From an uncultured Collinsella sp. (lineage in GTDB: Bacteria; Actinomycetota; Coriobacteriia; Coriobacteriales; Coriobacteriaceae): a DNA stretch of 43,423 bases. Under the pieces are notes generated by a model. That model did not search any database. It was not told where the DNA came from and saw only the letters and a list, made by a program, of their open reading frames with translations. A program made the translations under genes and the position numbers. The stretch is taken from positions 1-43,423 of the forward strand of contig CABVCJ010000009.1 of NCBI GenBank assembly GCA_902496845.1. Reading direction: 5' to 3'. Positions 16,159 through 24,801 of this stretch are shown one piece after another; position 1 is the stretch's first letter, and each line of letters starts with the position of its first letter.

Positions 16159-17455
16159 TACCACATCCGCAGCACCCCGTGTGCCCAAGCGCGTCGCCGC
16201 CGTCATTCTCAACTCGCTCAAGGGCGGCGTGGTCCCGCGCATCGGCCTTCCCTACATCACCGTAGGGCGCGAGGTAGAGATCCGCGCCCTGCTCACCGAC
16301 CTGAGTCTCATCGCCGACGGCGGCGCGAGCTTCCGCTTTCTGGTCGGTCGCTACGGAGCCGGCAAGAGCTTTTTGCTCCAGACCATCCGCACGCACGCCA
16401 TGGGTGAGGGATTCGTCGTCGCCGATGCCGACCTATCCCCTGAGCGCCGCCTGCAGGGCGGCCAGGGGCAGGGCCTTGCCACCTACCGTGAGCTCATCCG
16501 CAACATATCGACTAAAACGCGCCCCGAGGGCGGTGCGCTCAACCTTATCCTGGATCGCTGGGTCGCCTCGTGTGCCGATGCCGATGAGTCTGCCGTCAAT
16601 GCCCAACTGGCCCCGCTCGAGGAAATGGTCCACGGCTTCGACTTCGCCCGTATGCTCCGCCGCTACCGCGCGGCCGTATCCGAGGGCGACGAAGATGCTA
16701 TGAGCCGCGTGACCAAATGGATTCGTGGCGAGTACCGCACCAAGAGTGAGGCACGCGCCGAGCTGGGCTCCTCGACCATCATCAGCGATGACGACTGGTA
16801 CGACTACGTTAAGCTCATTGCGCGCTTTTTGGTCTGCAGCGGCTACAAGGGCATGCTGGTGCTCATCGACGAGCTCGTGAATCTGTATAAGATTCCCAAC
16901 GCCATCACGCGCCAATACAACTACGAGAAGATCCTGACCATGTACAACGACACGCTCCAGGGCAAGGCGCAGTACCTGGGCATGATCATGGGCGGCACGC
17001 CAACCTCCATCGAAGACCGCCGCCGTGGCGTGTTCTCCTACGAGGCCCTGCGAAGTCGACTCGCTCAGGGCCGCTTTGCACGCGAGGACCTTAAGGACAT
17101 GCTCGCGCCCATCATCCGCCTGCAGCCACTCACCTACGAGGAGTTGCTGGTGCTGATCGAAAAACTCATGCAGATCCATGCCGGATACTTTGGCTGGACG
17201 CCCACGCTTACCGAGAACGACTTGGTAGACTTTCTCAAGATTGAGTTTGGCCGCGTGGGAGCCGATACGCACCTGACGCCGCGTGAGGTCATCCGTGACT
17301 TTATCGAGCTGCTCGATATCCTGTGCCAGAACCCCGATGCAAACGTGGCCGAGTTGCTGCAAAGCGTCGGCGGCGACGCGCTGGCACCGGCAGCCGCAAC
17401 AGGCGACACCGGCACCGCAGACGGCGACCGCAACTTCGCCGAATTCACCATCTAA
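16151..17455 (+). CDS. BrxD-like (DUF2791) P-loop ATPase
   Basis: 434 residues. The N-terminal signature KRVAAVILNSLKGGVVPRIG and ITVGREVEI is typical of DUF2791/BrxD ATP-binding proteins. Walker A is GRYGAGKS (66-73) and Walker B LVLIDE (236-241). A sensor-like stretch MGGTPTSIEDRRRGVFSYEAL and a winged-helix-like C-terminal part follow. BrxD is a component of some BREX phage-defence types, together with the Lhr-like helicase BrxHI, which is also encoded next here. It is likely an AAA-type DNA-stimulated ATPase. It overlaps the TerB gene upstream and is followed, after a 116-base gap with a hairpin, by the helicase. Confidence 0.86.
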   Translation: MSDTTSAAPRVPKRVAAVILNSLKGGVVPRIGLPYITVGREVEIRALLTDLSLIADGGASFRFLVGRYGAGKSFLLQTIRTHAMGEGFVVADADLSPERRLQGGQGQGLATYRELIRNISTKTRPEGGALNLILDRWVASCADADESAVNAQLAPLEEMVHGFDFARMLRRYRAAVSEGDEDAMSRVTKWIRGEYRTKSEARAELGSSTIISDDDWYDYVKLIARFLVCSGYKGMLVLIDELVNLYKIPNAITRQYNYEKILTMYNDTLQGKAQYLGMIMGGTPTSIEDRRRGVFSYEALRSRLAQGRFAREDLKDMLAPIIRLQPLTYEELLVLIEKLMQIHAGYFGWTPTLTENDLVDFLKIEFGRVGADTHLTPREVIRDFIELLDILCQNPDANVAELLQSVGGDALAPAAATGDTGTADGDRNFAEFTI

Positions 17456-17456
17456 C

Positions 17457-17492
17457 CTGCCAAAAAGGGACAGGTCTATTTTGGCAGCTTTT
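17457..17492 (+). repeat. Hairpin element between the ATPase and helicase genes
   Basis: A perfect 9-bp stem (CTGCCAAAA / TTTTGGCAG) with a 13-base loop AGGGACAGGTCTA, followed by CTTTTAT. It begins directly after the ATPase stop. It could act as a partial terminator that lowers helicase expression, or be a copy of a dispersed intergenic repeat: the loop reminds me of repeat families seen in other genomes. Only one copy is in this window. Confidence 0.5.
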
Positions 17493-17571
17493 ATCTGCAC
17501 AAACGTTGAGACAGCAATGCAGCAAACCATTGCCAACCGCATTGAGAGGTTCGTATTTGAGGGGAGGCCCC

Positions 17572-20016
17572 GTGAACGCCTTTGACCGATATGCTCCGTT
17601 TATCCAAGACTTCATCTACTCCCACGATTGGGAGAGTCTGCGCTCTATCCAGGTTGCGGCGGCAGATGCCATCTTTAACACACAAGACAATGTGCTCCTA
17701 ACGGCATCCACAGCTTCCGGCAAAACCGAGGCAGCCTTCTTTCCCATCCTGACCGAGTTTTGGGAGAACCCGCCCGCGAGCGTGGGCGCCCTCTACATCG
17801 GCCCCCTCAAAGCGCTCATCAATGATCAGTTCGTCCGCCTCAACGACCTCTGCGAAGAGGCCGATATCCCTGTCTGGCACTGGCATGGCGATGTCTCGCA
17901 GTCGCACAAGGCTAAGCTCATTAAAAAACCGAGCGGCATCCTGCAGATTACACCCGAGTCACTCGAAGCGCTTTTAATCCATAAGCACATGGCGATCCCG
18001 CGCATGTTTTGCGACCTGCGCTACGTGGTCATCGATGAGGTCCACTCGCTCATGCGCGGCGACCGTGGCGGGCAAACGCTCTGCCTTATCGAGCGACTCT
18101 CGCGCATGGCCGGCGTGCAGCCTCGCCGCATTGGCCTTTCGGCTACCATCGGCGACCCCGAGCGCACGGGCGCTTTTCTCTCACAGGGAACGGGGCGCGA
18201 CTGCATTATCCCCCGTTTTGAGGAACCGCGTCGCGTGTGGCGCATCTCCATGGAGCACTTCTACAACTCGGGCCCCCAGGCGCAGCAGCGGGGATTCATG
18301 GGTACAGGTCCTCAAGAGGCCGAAGTGCTTGCGTGCGAGCGCATCGATGCGGCGGCATCCGCGGCACTGCCCGCCGGCGCCCAAGACATGCGTCACAGCG
18401 GACAGCTCACACAAGAGGAGCGCCGTCAACGTCGTGAGCGTGCACAGGGCAAGGCCGCTCCCAAGGACCGCCAAGCTTCCTCGGCCCCCGAGGGCGAAGT
18501 CGACATCCCCCAAGCACCCGAACAGGCATTACTCAACCCCACCGATACAGCACCAGACAACGCCGACCCCGGTATGGGATATATCTTTGAGCACACGCGC
18601 GGCCGAAAGTGCTTGGTCTTTGCCAACTCGCGCGAGGAGGCAGAGGCCGTATGCTCCATGCTGCGTAGCTACTGCGAGAGCCGGCACGAGCCCGACCGCT
18701 TCCTTATCCATCACGGCAACCTCTCGGCATCGCTACGCGAGACGGCAGAAGAGCTCATGCGCGACGAGGAACAGGCACAGACAACCGTCACCACCTCCAC
18801 GCTGGAGCTCGGCATTGATATCGGTCGCCTGGAGCGCGCGTTCCAGATCGATGCACCGTTTACCGTCAGCTCCTTTTTGCAGCGCATGGGGCGCACGGGA
18901 CGCCGCGATCTTCCGCCCGAGATGTGGTTTGTCATGCGCGAGGAAGAGCCCGAGCCGCGCACGATGATGCCTGAAACGATACCTTGGAAGCTCCTCCAGG
19001 GCATCGCGCTCGTACAACTCTATCGCGAGGAAAAGTGGGTCGAGCCGCCCGAGCTCGATCGACTCCCCTACAGCCTGCTCTATCACCAGACCATGTCGAC
19101 CCTCGCCAGCACCGGCGAACTCACGCCGGCAGAGCTTGCCCAGCGCGTGCTCACGCTCAGCTATTTCCACCGCGTCTCGGCCGATGACTATCGCGTACTG
19201 CTGCGCCACCTCATCAAGATCGACCACATCCAGGTCACCGAGGGCGGTGGGCTCATTGTGGGCCTCGCGGGCGAGCGCATCATTAACAACTTTAAGTTTT
19301 ACGCCGTGTTCCAGGAAAACGAGGAGTTCACCGTTCGCAGCGAGTCGGCCGAGTTGGGCACGATCGTCAATCCGCCACCGCCCGGTGAGCGCATCGCCAT
19401 CGCCGGACACTGCTGGATTGTCGAGGAAGTGGACTGGAAGCGTCATACCGTCTTTGCCACGCAGGTCAAGGGCCGGGTGCCGGCCTACTTTGGCGACTGT
19501 CCCGGTGACATCAATACACACGTACTCGAGCGCATGCGCAAGGCGCTCAACGAACACGCCGCGTATCCGTACCTCATGGGTAACGCACGGGCCCGCCTTG
19601 CGCAGGCTCGTCATACGGCCGAGATTTCGGGCGCGGGAACTAAACCGCTCATTAACCTGGGCGGCGATACCTGGGTGCTCTTCCCCTGGCTGGGCAGCTA
19701 CGCCTTTTTGGCCCTCGAGCGCATGCTCAAGATTAAATGTGCCGCGGAGTTGGACCTTCGCGGACTCGACCCATCACGCCCGTACTTTATGCAGTTTAAG
19801 ATGAAGGCCGACGAGGAGACGTTCTTTGAGGTGCTCGCCGCCGAGGCCGAGAAGGACTTCGATCCCATCGAGCTCGTCTATCCCGGCGAGGTGCCTTATT
19901 TTGACCGCTACGACGAGTTTGTTCCCGAAGAGCTCGTGCGCAAGGGCTTTGCCGAAGGCGTGCTCGACATAGAGGGCATGAAGCAGCGTGTCCGCAGCTG
20001 GAGCGACCACGCCTAA
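17572..20016 (+). CDS. Lhr-like DEAD/DEAH helicase (BrxHI type)
   Basis: An 814-residue superfamily 2 helicase. Motifs seen: Walker A TASTASGKTEAAF (about 44-56), GPLKALINDQ (Ia), ITPESLEAL (Ib), DEVH (155-158), SATIGD (190-195), then in the second RecA lobe TTSTLELGIDIGRLE and QRMGRTGRR. A charged insertion (about 260-330) splits the two lobes. The C-terminal 350 residues fit the extra domains of Lhr-type helicases. The GTG start has GGGGAGG 4 bases upstream. Longer frames reach into the ATPase gene but lack a ribosome site. It completes the TerB/ATPase/helicase module; no PglX methylase, PglZ or restriction gene is present in the window. Confidence 0.88.
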   Translation: MNAFDRYAPFIQDFIYSHDWESLRSIQVAAADAIFNTQDNVLLTASTASGKTEAAFFPILTEFWENPPASVGALYIGPLKALINDQFVRLNDLCEEADIPVWHWHGDVSQSHKAKLIKKPSGILQITPESLEALLIHKHMAIPRMFCDLRYVVIDEVHSLMRGDRGGQTLCLIERLSRMAGVQPRRIGLSATIGDPERTGAFLSQGTGRDCIIPRFEEPRRVWRISMEHFYNSGPQAQQRGFMGTGPQEAEVLACERIDAAASAALPAGAQDMRHSGQLTQEERRQRRERAQGKAAPKDRQASSAPEGEVDIPQAPEQALLNPTDTAPDNADPGMGYIFEHTRGRKCLVFANSREEAEAVCSMLRSYCESRHEPDRFLIHHGNLSASLRETAEELMRDEEQAQTTVTTSTLELGIDIGRLERAFQIDAPFTVSSFLQRMGRTGRRDLPPEMWFVMREEEPEPRTMMPETIPWKLLQGIALVQLYREEKWVEPPELDRLPYSLLYHQTMSTLASTGELTPAELAQRVLTLSYFHRVSADDYRVLLRHLIKIDHIQVTEGGGLIVGLAGERIINNFKFYAVFQENEEFTVRSESAELGTIVNPPPPGERIAIAGHCWIVEEVDWKRHTVFATQVKGRVPAYFGDCPGDINTHVLERMRKALNEHAAYPYLMGNARARLAQARHTAEISGAGTKPLINLGGDTWVLFPWLGSYAFLALERMLKIKCAAELDLRGLDPSRPYFMQFKMKADEETFFEVLAAEAEKDFDPIELVYPGEVPYFDRYDEFVPEELVRKGFAEGVLDIEGMKQRVRSWSDHA

Positions 20017-20042
20017 GACCCGTCTTTTTGGGACGGAGAGAC

Positions 20043-20921
20043 TTACTTGTCGTGAAGGACGGTGCCGAGGAAGTCGGTGTCGAAGGGCACAGCTTCGGCA
20101 AAGACATAGTCGCCGTCGCTGGCGATGAGCAGGTAGTTCTCCTCGCCGCCGAACTCCGCATCGCCGCATGGGACCACCCAGGCGTGGGCGAATACCTCGA
20201 GTGCCGCGGCAACGCAATCGCGCAGGAACGTCACGTCGCTCCCCCTGTTCGCACTCACGATATTGGCAACATAGATGCCCCCGGGGTTCAGGCTGCCTCG
20301 CACCAAACGCAATGCCTCAACCGTCGCCAGCTCGCGTACGGGCTCGGCACCGCCAAAGCAATCGCTCACGACCACGTCGTAGCGACGATGACCCACGCTC
20401 GTCACGCCCAGATACGAGCGAGCCTCAGCGGTAATCACTCGCAGGCGATCGCCCACCGTGCGCTCCAGCTCGTCCAGGTAGAACCAACGGCGCGCCAGGC
20501 GCGTAATCTCGGCATCGTACTCAACGACGTCCATGCGCAAGCTCTCGTGCGACATCAGTGCAAACTTGGGATAGGCAAACCCGCCGCCGCCCAGCATGAG
20601 CATACGGTCGATACCATGCCCGTAAGCATCACGCATTGCGTCCTCAGCCTCAAACACGTCGTCAAACGCGCGATAGTACGCAAAGACGGGCTCCGCCCAA
20701 CGCTCGCCAACGTAGCTTGCGCTTTGGTAAACGCCGCCTTGCACCAATACACGGACTTCGTCGCCGCCCTCATCGTGCACGCGTTTCACACGCGCCAACC
20801 CATTGCGGGTTCGCGCAACCTGCAGACAGGCAGCACGGACAGCGACAGCGGCCGCGCCAAGCGCCGCGGCCCCCAGAGCAACGCCGGCAACGACGCCGGC
20901 AGAAACACTCGGCTTGTTCAT
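20043..20921 (-). CDS. Spermidine-synthase-like protein with N-terminal membrane anchor
   Basis: 292 residues. The first 30 are an Ala/Val-rich hydrophobic segment, probably a membrane anchor. The rest is a spermidine-synthase/SAM-methyltransferase fold: MLMLGGGGFAYPKFAL (motif I), VVEYDAEITRLARRWF (acidic loop), RVITAEARSYL, and the YDVVVSDCFGG strand. The polyamine-synthase catalytic Asp region is partly altered (SDCFGG rather than DxxDP), so true spermidine synthase activity is doubtful. It starts directly after the elp3 stop (TAG-ATG) with an AGGAG inside elp3, so the two form an operon. Confidence 0.82.
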   Translation of the reverse strand: MNKPSVSAGVVAGVALGAAALGAAAVAVRAACLQVARTRNGLARVKRVHDEGGDEVRVLVQGGVYQSASYVGERWAEPVFAYYRAFDDVFEAEDAMRDAYGHGIDRMLMLGGGGFAYPKFALMSHESLRMDVVEYDAEITRLARRWFYLDELERTVGDRLRVITAEARSYLGVTSVGHRRYDVVVSDCFGGAEPVRELATVEALRLVRGSLNPGGIYVANIVSANRGSDVTFLRDCVAAALEVFAHAWVVPCGDAEFGGEENYLLIASDGDYVFAEAVPFDTDFLGTVLHDK

Positions 20922-22817
20922 CTAGAGCTCCTTTTGCAGATAAAGGCCATGGTCATAAAATCCAAGATGACGATAGTACTCACGTGTGCCAATCGCGCTA
21001 ATCACGTTGATACGCGCATAACCCGCATCCCGGGCAATCTCGCACGCACGCTCTACGAGCAAACGCCCCAACCCGTGATGCTGCGCCGCCTGGCCTTGAT
21101 CGCCCACGCGCGCCGCCATGCCATACACGTGAACCTCGCGAATCATCGCCTCGTCCGACACCGTCGGCAACTCGTCCGCATGCGCGGCAACAAACGCGCG
21201 GTCGGGCAGCGACAGGCGCAAAAAGCCCGCGATTTTGCCCTGCGGTGTCACCCACTGCAAAAAGCGCTCGTGCGTCACCGGCGTCTCGTACGCCACTTCC
21301 TCGTCAAGGGTCAACTCGTCCAGGTCGGCGCCCGCCGTGCTGATCTCGCGATAGCGAATCTCACGCACCGTCGCACCGTCACCCCGAGCAGCCAGGCGGT
21401 TCTCAACGAGCTGGCGCAGGTTGGGTTTCTTGTTGCCCACCATGATGTCATCGGAGCTAAAGTCGCGGATCATGCGGCTGATGCGGCAGAACGCCGGCGT
21501 CACCACGATGTCGTCGGCCAACACATCGAGCAGCTCGTCCTCGGTATAGGGGCGCCACTCGCCACGCTCGTAACAGCCCACCAGACGCGAGCCCTCGATG
21601 AGCGCGCACGGGTAGACCTTGACCTCGTCGGGCATAAAGGCGCCCTCGGTCATAAAGCGCTCGTAGTCGCGCTTGTCCCCATCAGGCGTGGCGCCCAGCA
21701 AGTTGAGCATAAAGTGCGCGTGGATCTTAAAGCCAAACAGGCGCGCGAGCGAAAACGCCCGCTCGATCTGCGCCACCGAAATGCGGCGCTCGTTGATATC
21801 GAGTAGATGCTGGTCAAGACTCTGAATACCCATCTGAATCTTGGTGCAGCCCAAGCGACGGATAAGTGTGAGGGCCTGCGGCGTTACGGCATCGGGGCGT
21901 GTCTCGATAACGAGCCCCACCACGCGATGCTTCGCCGTCTCGTTGATGCGCTGCTGATGCTCAAGTTCCTCCATCGTTGCCGCCTGCCACTCGGCAACCT
22001 CGCCCCACGGCGTGCCAGGGCCGTACAGACGACGCACCGCACGGTTGTAGCCGCCCACAGCAACATCCACGCGCTCCTGCTCTCCTGCAACACCGCTCGC
22101 GAGCTCGGCCTCGTCTGTCGCAATGCCGGCAGCCCGGTAGCGCTCGCGACGCCCCGCCACCACCGGCGGCAGGGCATCGGCGAGCAGGCGCCCCGCCTCG
22201 GCACGACTGATGCCCGGACGCGCCAACATGGGATTTGCCGCCACGCCCGCCACCGCATCATCATTGAGTGCACGGAAGAGCTCCGACATAAACCATGCCT
22301 GATACCCTTGCGGATAGTCGCTCCAGGTACCGCCAAGAACGATAAGCTCGATCTTGTCGGTTGCATGCCCCATCTGCGAAAGCGCGGTCAGGCGAGCGCT
22401 CACCTGCAGATACGGGTCGAAGCAGTTTTGCTCCGCACGGGCGCATGCCGGCTCGGCGTGCAGATAGCTTTTAGGCATGCGCAGGTCGTTGGGGCAAAAC
22501 AGGCAATCGCCCGAGCACGGCCAGGGCTTGGTGATGACGGTAATGGTCGCCACGCCCGAAGCCGTGCGACGAGGCTTCATGCGTAGCACCTGCAGCAGTT
22601 GACGCTCCAGCTCCGCATCGACATTCCATCCAGCCCAACGAGCCGGCTCCTCACGTTTAACCCGCTGGTAGAACGGCAGCAGACGGCGCTTGGCCAAATC
22701 GCGTTTGTCGGCACCCTCGCGGCGCGCCTCGGCATGTATCAGTTTGACGAGCGCTTTGTCATCCACGGTCTCGCCGCGACGCAGAGCCTCGAGTATGTTC
22801 AAGATAATCTGTTCCAT
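20922..22817 (-). CDS. elp3: Elp3 tRNA uridine-34 carboxymethyl synthase (radical SAM and GNAT)
   Basis: A 631-residue bacterial Elp3. The radical-SAM cluster cysteines are Cys101, 105 and 108 in KPWPCSGDCLFCPN, followed by the usual HAEPACARAEQNCFDPY region and LGGTWSDYPQGYQAWFM. The C-terminal acetyltransferase domain has GLGRLLVERACEIARDAGYA and the final TREYYRHLGFYDHGLYLQKEL-type ending. Elp3 uses acetyl-CoA and SAM to build carboxymethyl-uridine at the wobble position of tRNA. Single-protein bacterial Elp3 works without the other Elongator subunits. It leads an operon with the spermidine-synthase-like gene. A Trm9-like methyltransferase gene 2 kb away could act on its product. Confidence 0.92.
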   Translation of the reverse strand: MEQIILNILEALRRGETVDDKALVKLIHAEARREGADKRDLAKRRLLPFYQRVKREEPARWAGWNVDAELERQLLQVLRMKPRRTASGVATITVITKPWPCSGDCLFCPNDLRMPKSYLHAEPACARAEQNCFDPYLQVSARLTALSQMGHATDKIELIVLGGTWSDYPQGYQAWFMSELFRALNDDAVAGVAANPMLARPGISRAEAGRLLADALPPVVAGRRERYRAAGIATDEAELASGVAGEQERVDVAVGGYNRAVRRLYGPGTPWGEVAEWQAATMEELEHQQRINETAKHRVVGLVIETRPDAVTPQALTLIRRLGCTKIQMGIQSLDQHLLDINERRISVAQIERAFSLARLFGFKIHAHFMLNLLGATPDGDKRDYERFMTEGAFMPDEVKVYPCALIEGSRLVGCYERGEWRPYTEDELLDVLADDIVVTPAFCRISRMIRDFSSDDIMVGNKKPNLRQLVENRLAARGDGATVREIRYREISTAGADLDELTLDEEVAYETPVTHERFLQWVTPQGKIAGFLRLSLPDRAFVAAHADELPTVSDEAMIREVHVYGMAARVGDQGQAAQHHGLGRLLVERACEIARDAGYARINVISAIGTREYYRHLGFYDHGLYLQKEL

Positions 22818-22835
22818 GCCCCCATTGTAAAGGCA

Positions 22836-22869
22836 AAGGCGCCGGAGCCGATCTCGGCTTCAGCGCCTT
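22836..22869 (-). terminator. Terminator of the XRE/DUF4097 operon
   Basis: The stem AAGGCGC-GAGCCG / CGGCTTC-GCGCCTT has a small internal loop and a 4-base top loop. On the minus strand it is followed by TTTGCCTTT. It lies between the DUF4097 gene and elp3. Confidence 0.65.
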
Positions 22870-22915
22870 CATCAAACAGCGCGTCTATGGTTTATAAGTC
22901 TTCGATAACCACCCG

Positions 22916-23815
22916 TCACTCTGAATCAAACGACATGTCACCCGAACCAACCTCAAAACGATACGTGGCAGACTTATCGCCGTTGTCGAATTCAAGATTC
23001 AATATGGTCTCGCCATCGTAGCCAAGCGGAAGGAAATCGCTCTCGAAATCGCCGCTGCCCACGGTGAGGCTCGCCTTAAAGCCCGTAGAGCTCGGAACCG
23101 TCATCTCCACATCGCCCGAGCCCACGCTCACGTCCATCGACTTCGCGGGCGCCTGGTAGAGCTCGAACGTCATGTCGCCCGAACCGACCTCGGCATTCAG
23201 GGTGTCGGTCACGGTGCCCGTAAACTCAACGTCTCCCGAATTCAACGTTATATCCAGATCATGGCACGCAATGTCCGCGACCGCCAGGTCGCCCGACCCT
23301 ACATTCGCCGTAATGCCCACCAGGTTATCCGCAACATCTCGCGGCAGCTCAATGGTAATTGTGCGGTCAATCGCGCGCTTATCATCGTAGTCGAACTGAC
23401 TGATCTTGAGCGTAGAGCCCTTGACCTCAGCAAGGTTCCGGGTAGCCGCATCAGAAGCAGACGTTCCCTTCGCAACGCGGCCGCTTTCGATAACACGCAC
23501 CGGGCCGCCAGAGACACATTTAACCTCGACCGTCCCCGACGTCACGTCCAAGTCGAGCGATTGGAACGCGTCGGCATCAAACGTTTCGCTCGAAAGCTGC
23601 TGAGGCCGAGCGGAATAGTTACCGCTATCCAAGAGATCATCGTCGTCAAACATATCGTCAAAATCAGACAAATCTCCAGATAGAATACCGGTCGTACGCA
23701 CCATATCGGAATGAGCCAATAGCTGCGAAGCACCAAAGACAAGCCCGATGATAAGCACAAACGCTCCGATGCCAACACCCAAGCGTACCTTGGATTCATG
23801 CGAAAGCTTCATCAT
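22916..23815 (-). CDS. DUF4097-family extracytoplasmic protein with VGSGD repeats
   Basis: 299 residues: a short cytoplasmic start, one membrane helix (about 13-33), an acidic segment (DDMFDDDDLL), then a repetitive beta-solenoid of the DUF4097/DUF2807 type. The repeat core VGSGD or NSGD recurs at least five times (VGSGDLAV, LNSGDVEF, VGSGDMTF, VGSGDVEM, VGSGDFES, VGSGDMSF), about one every 20-25 residues. The family is often controlled by a neighbouring XRE or PadR regulator and linked to envelope stress; function is unproven. The ATG overlaps the stop of the upstream regulator (ATGA) and an in-frame second ATG follows directly. Confidence 0.82.
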   Translation of the reverse strand: MMKLSHESKVRLGVGIGAFVLIIGLVFGASQLLAHSDMVRTTGILSGDLSDFDDMFDDDDLLDSGNYSARPQQLSSETFDADAFQSLDLDVTSGTVEVKCVSGGPVRVIESGRVAKGTSASDAATRNLAEVKGSTLKISQFDYDDKRAIDRTITIELPRDVADNLVGITANVGSGDLAVADIACHDLDITLNSGDVEFTGTVTDTLNAEVGSGDMTFELYQAPAKSMDVSVGSGDVEMTVPSSTGFKASLTVGSGDFESDFLPLGYDGETILNLEFDNGDKSATYRFEVGSGDMSFDSE

Positions 23816-24534
23816 TCATCACCCTCTTTGGCAATCGGCTCAGCGGTGGCCGCGGCAGCCATGTCAGCGTCAACCGAAGCGGAAACGTCCTTCCCCTTAG
23901 TCATAGCGACCGCCGGTGCCGGACCAACCTGAATATCCCCGCGCGCCCAATCACCATCGAGCGCACGCGCCACCCAGTGATAGATGGGAATCGTAAAGAA
24001 GATCAGTGCGGCAAAGGGGCCGGCGCCAAACAGGAACATCAGCAAAAAGAACAGCAGCCAGCACACAGCCCAATACGGGAACGACTGGAACGGACCCTTC
24101 ACCGGAGTCGGGCCGGCCGCAACGGCACCCGTCACCTGAGCCGTCGCCGCATTGGCAGCCTGCGCGCTCCAACTCGCCGCCTGCGCCGCCTTGGCCGCGG
24201 CATCACTCGCCTGTGTTGCCGCCTCGGTGGCGCGCGCCGCTGCCTCATGGGTGCGGGCACGCTCCGCGGCCTCGGCCTCGCGCTGACGGGCGCGGTCCTC
24301 GTTCTCAAATTCGATATCGTCCTCGATCTCGTCACTCGGATTGAGGAGCTCGTCCAAACTCACGCCATAGAGTTTTGCGAGCGAGATCAGGTTCTCGGTA
24401 TCGGGCGAGCTCTCCGCACGCTCCCATTTACTGACCGCCTGGCGCGACAGTCCCAGCTTTCGCGCCAACCCTTCTTGGCTAAAACCCTTGCTGCGACGAA
24501 GGTCGGCGAGCCGCTGCGCAGTTTCTACATTCAT
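23812..24534 (-). CDS. XRE-family regulator with membrane segments
   Basis: 240 residues. The N-terminus is a classic Cro/C1 helix-turn-helix (LADLRRSKGFSQEGLARKLG, then LSRQAVSKWERAESSPDTEN). It is followed by an acidic hinge, a long Ala-rich coiled stretch (about 90-145), two hydrophobic helices (about 160-195: YWAVCWLLFFLLMFLFGAG) and a short tail. It looks like a membrane-tethered regulator for the DUF4097 gene it overlaps by 4 bases. ATG 24534 has AGGAGGAACC directly upstream. The palindrome AAGGCGCCTT at 24584-24593 in its leader is a possible operator. Confidence 0.87.
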   Translation of the reverse strand: MNVETAQRLADLRRSKGFSQEGLARKLGLSRQAVSKWERAESSPDTENLISLAKLYGVSLDELLNPSDEIEDDIEFENEDRARQREAEAAERARTHEAAARATEAATQASDAAAKAAQAASWSAQAANAATAQVTGAVAAGPTPVKGPFQSFPYWAVCWLLFFLLMFLFGAGPFAALIFFTIPIYHWVARALDGDWARGDIQVGPAPAVAMTKGKDVSASVDADMAAAATAEPIAKEGDE

Positions 24535-24652
24535 GGTTCCTCCTATGTGATGCCAGCCGTGCCGCCGGACCGTTTTTGTTCTTAAGGCGCCTTGCACAGT
24601 TAAAAATCTATCCGCCACCGCCAAAAGCATGCCACCTATTCTAGTGAGATTT

Positions 24653-24681
24653 TTGACAACCGGCGGTTGCGGGTGCATATG
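24653..24681 (+). promoter_or_regulatory. Candidate promoter with overlapping 13-bp palindrome
   Basis: A consensus TTGACA (24653-24658) is followed 17 bases later by CATATG (24676-24681). The -35 box runs into the palindrome CAACCG-G-CGGTTG (24657-24669), a plausible operator. It faces the methyltransferase gene and lies in the gap shared with the XRE gene, so it could serve as a common control point. Confidence 0.45.
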
Positions 24682-24801
24682 AGCTGCGGAAATGTGTCCA
24701 AACAAAGCAATGACCCGTAGCTTGGTTGTCCCCGTTGCGGCGTTAACGGTAGTATGGTCGTACTGTTTATTCCGCACCGCCAACGGAGGGAGTCCCGCGC
24801 C

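Noticed and set aside
17518..17583. 22-codon frame upstream of and overlapping the helicase start
   Set aside because: Too short, no ribosome site; it could be a coupling leader but nothing supports it.
14398..20016. A complete BREX system
   Set aside because: Only the BrxD-like ATPase and the Lhr-like helicase have BREX relatives; PglX, PglZ, BrxA, BrxB and BrxC are not in the window.
20028..21806. Long plus-strand open frame of about 590 codons
   Set aside because: It lies opposite the well-supported elp3 and spermidine-synthase-like genes, has low-complexity Arg/His/Ala-rich translation and is an artefact of GC-rich third positions.
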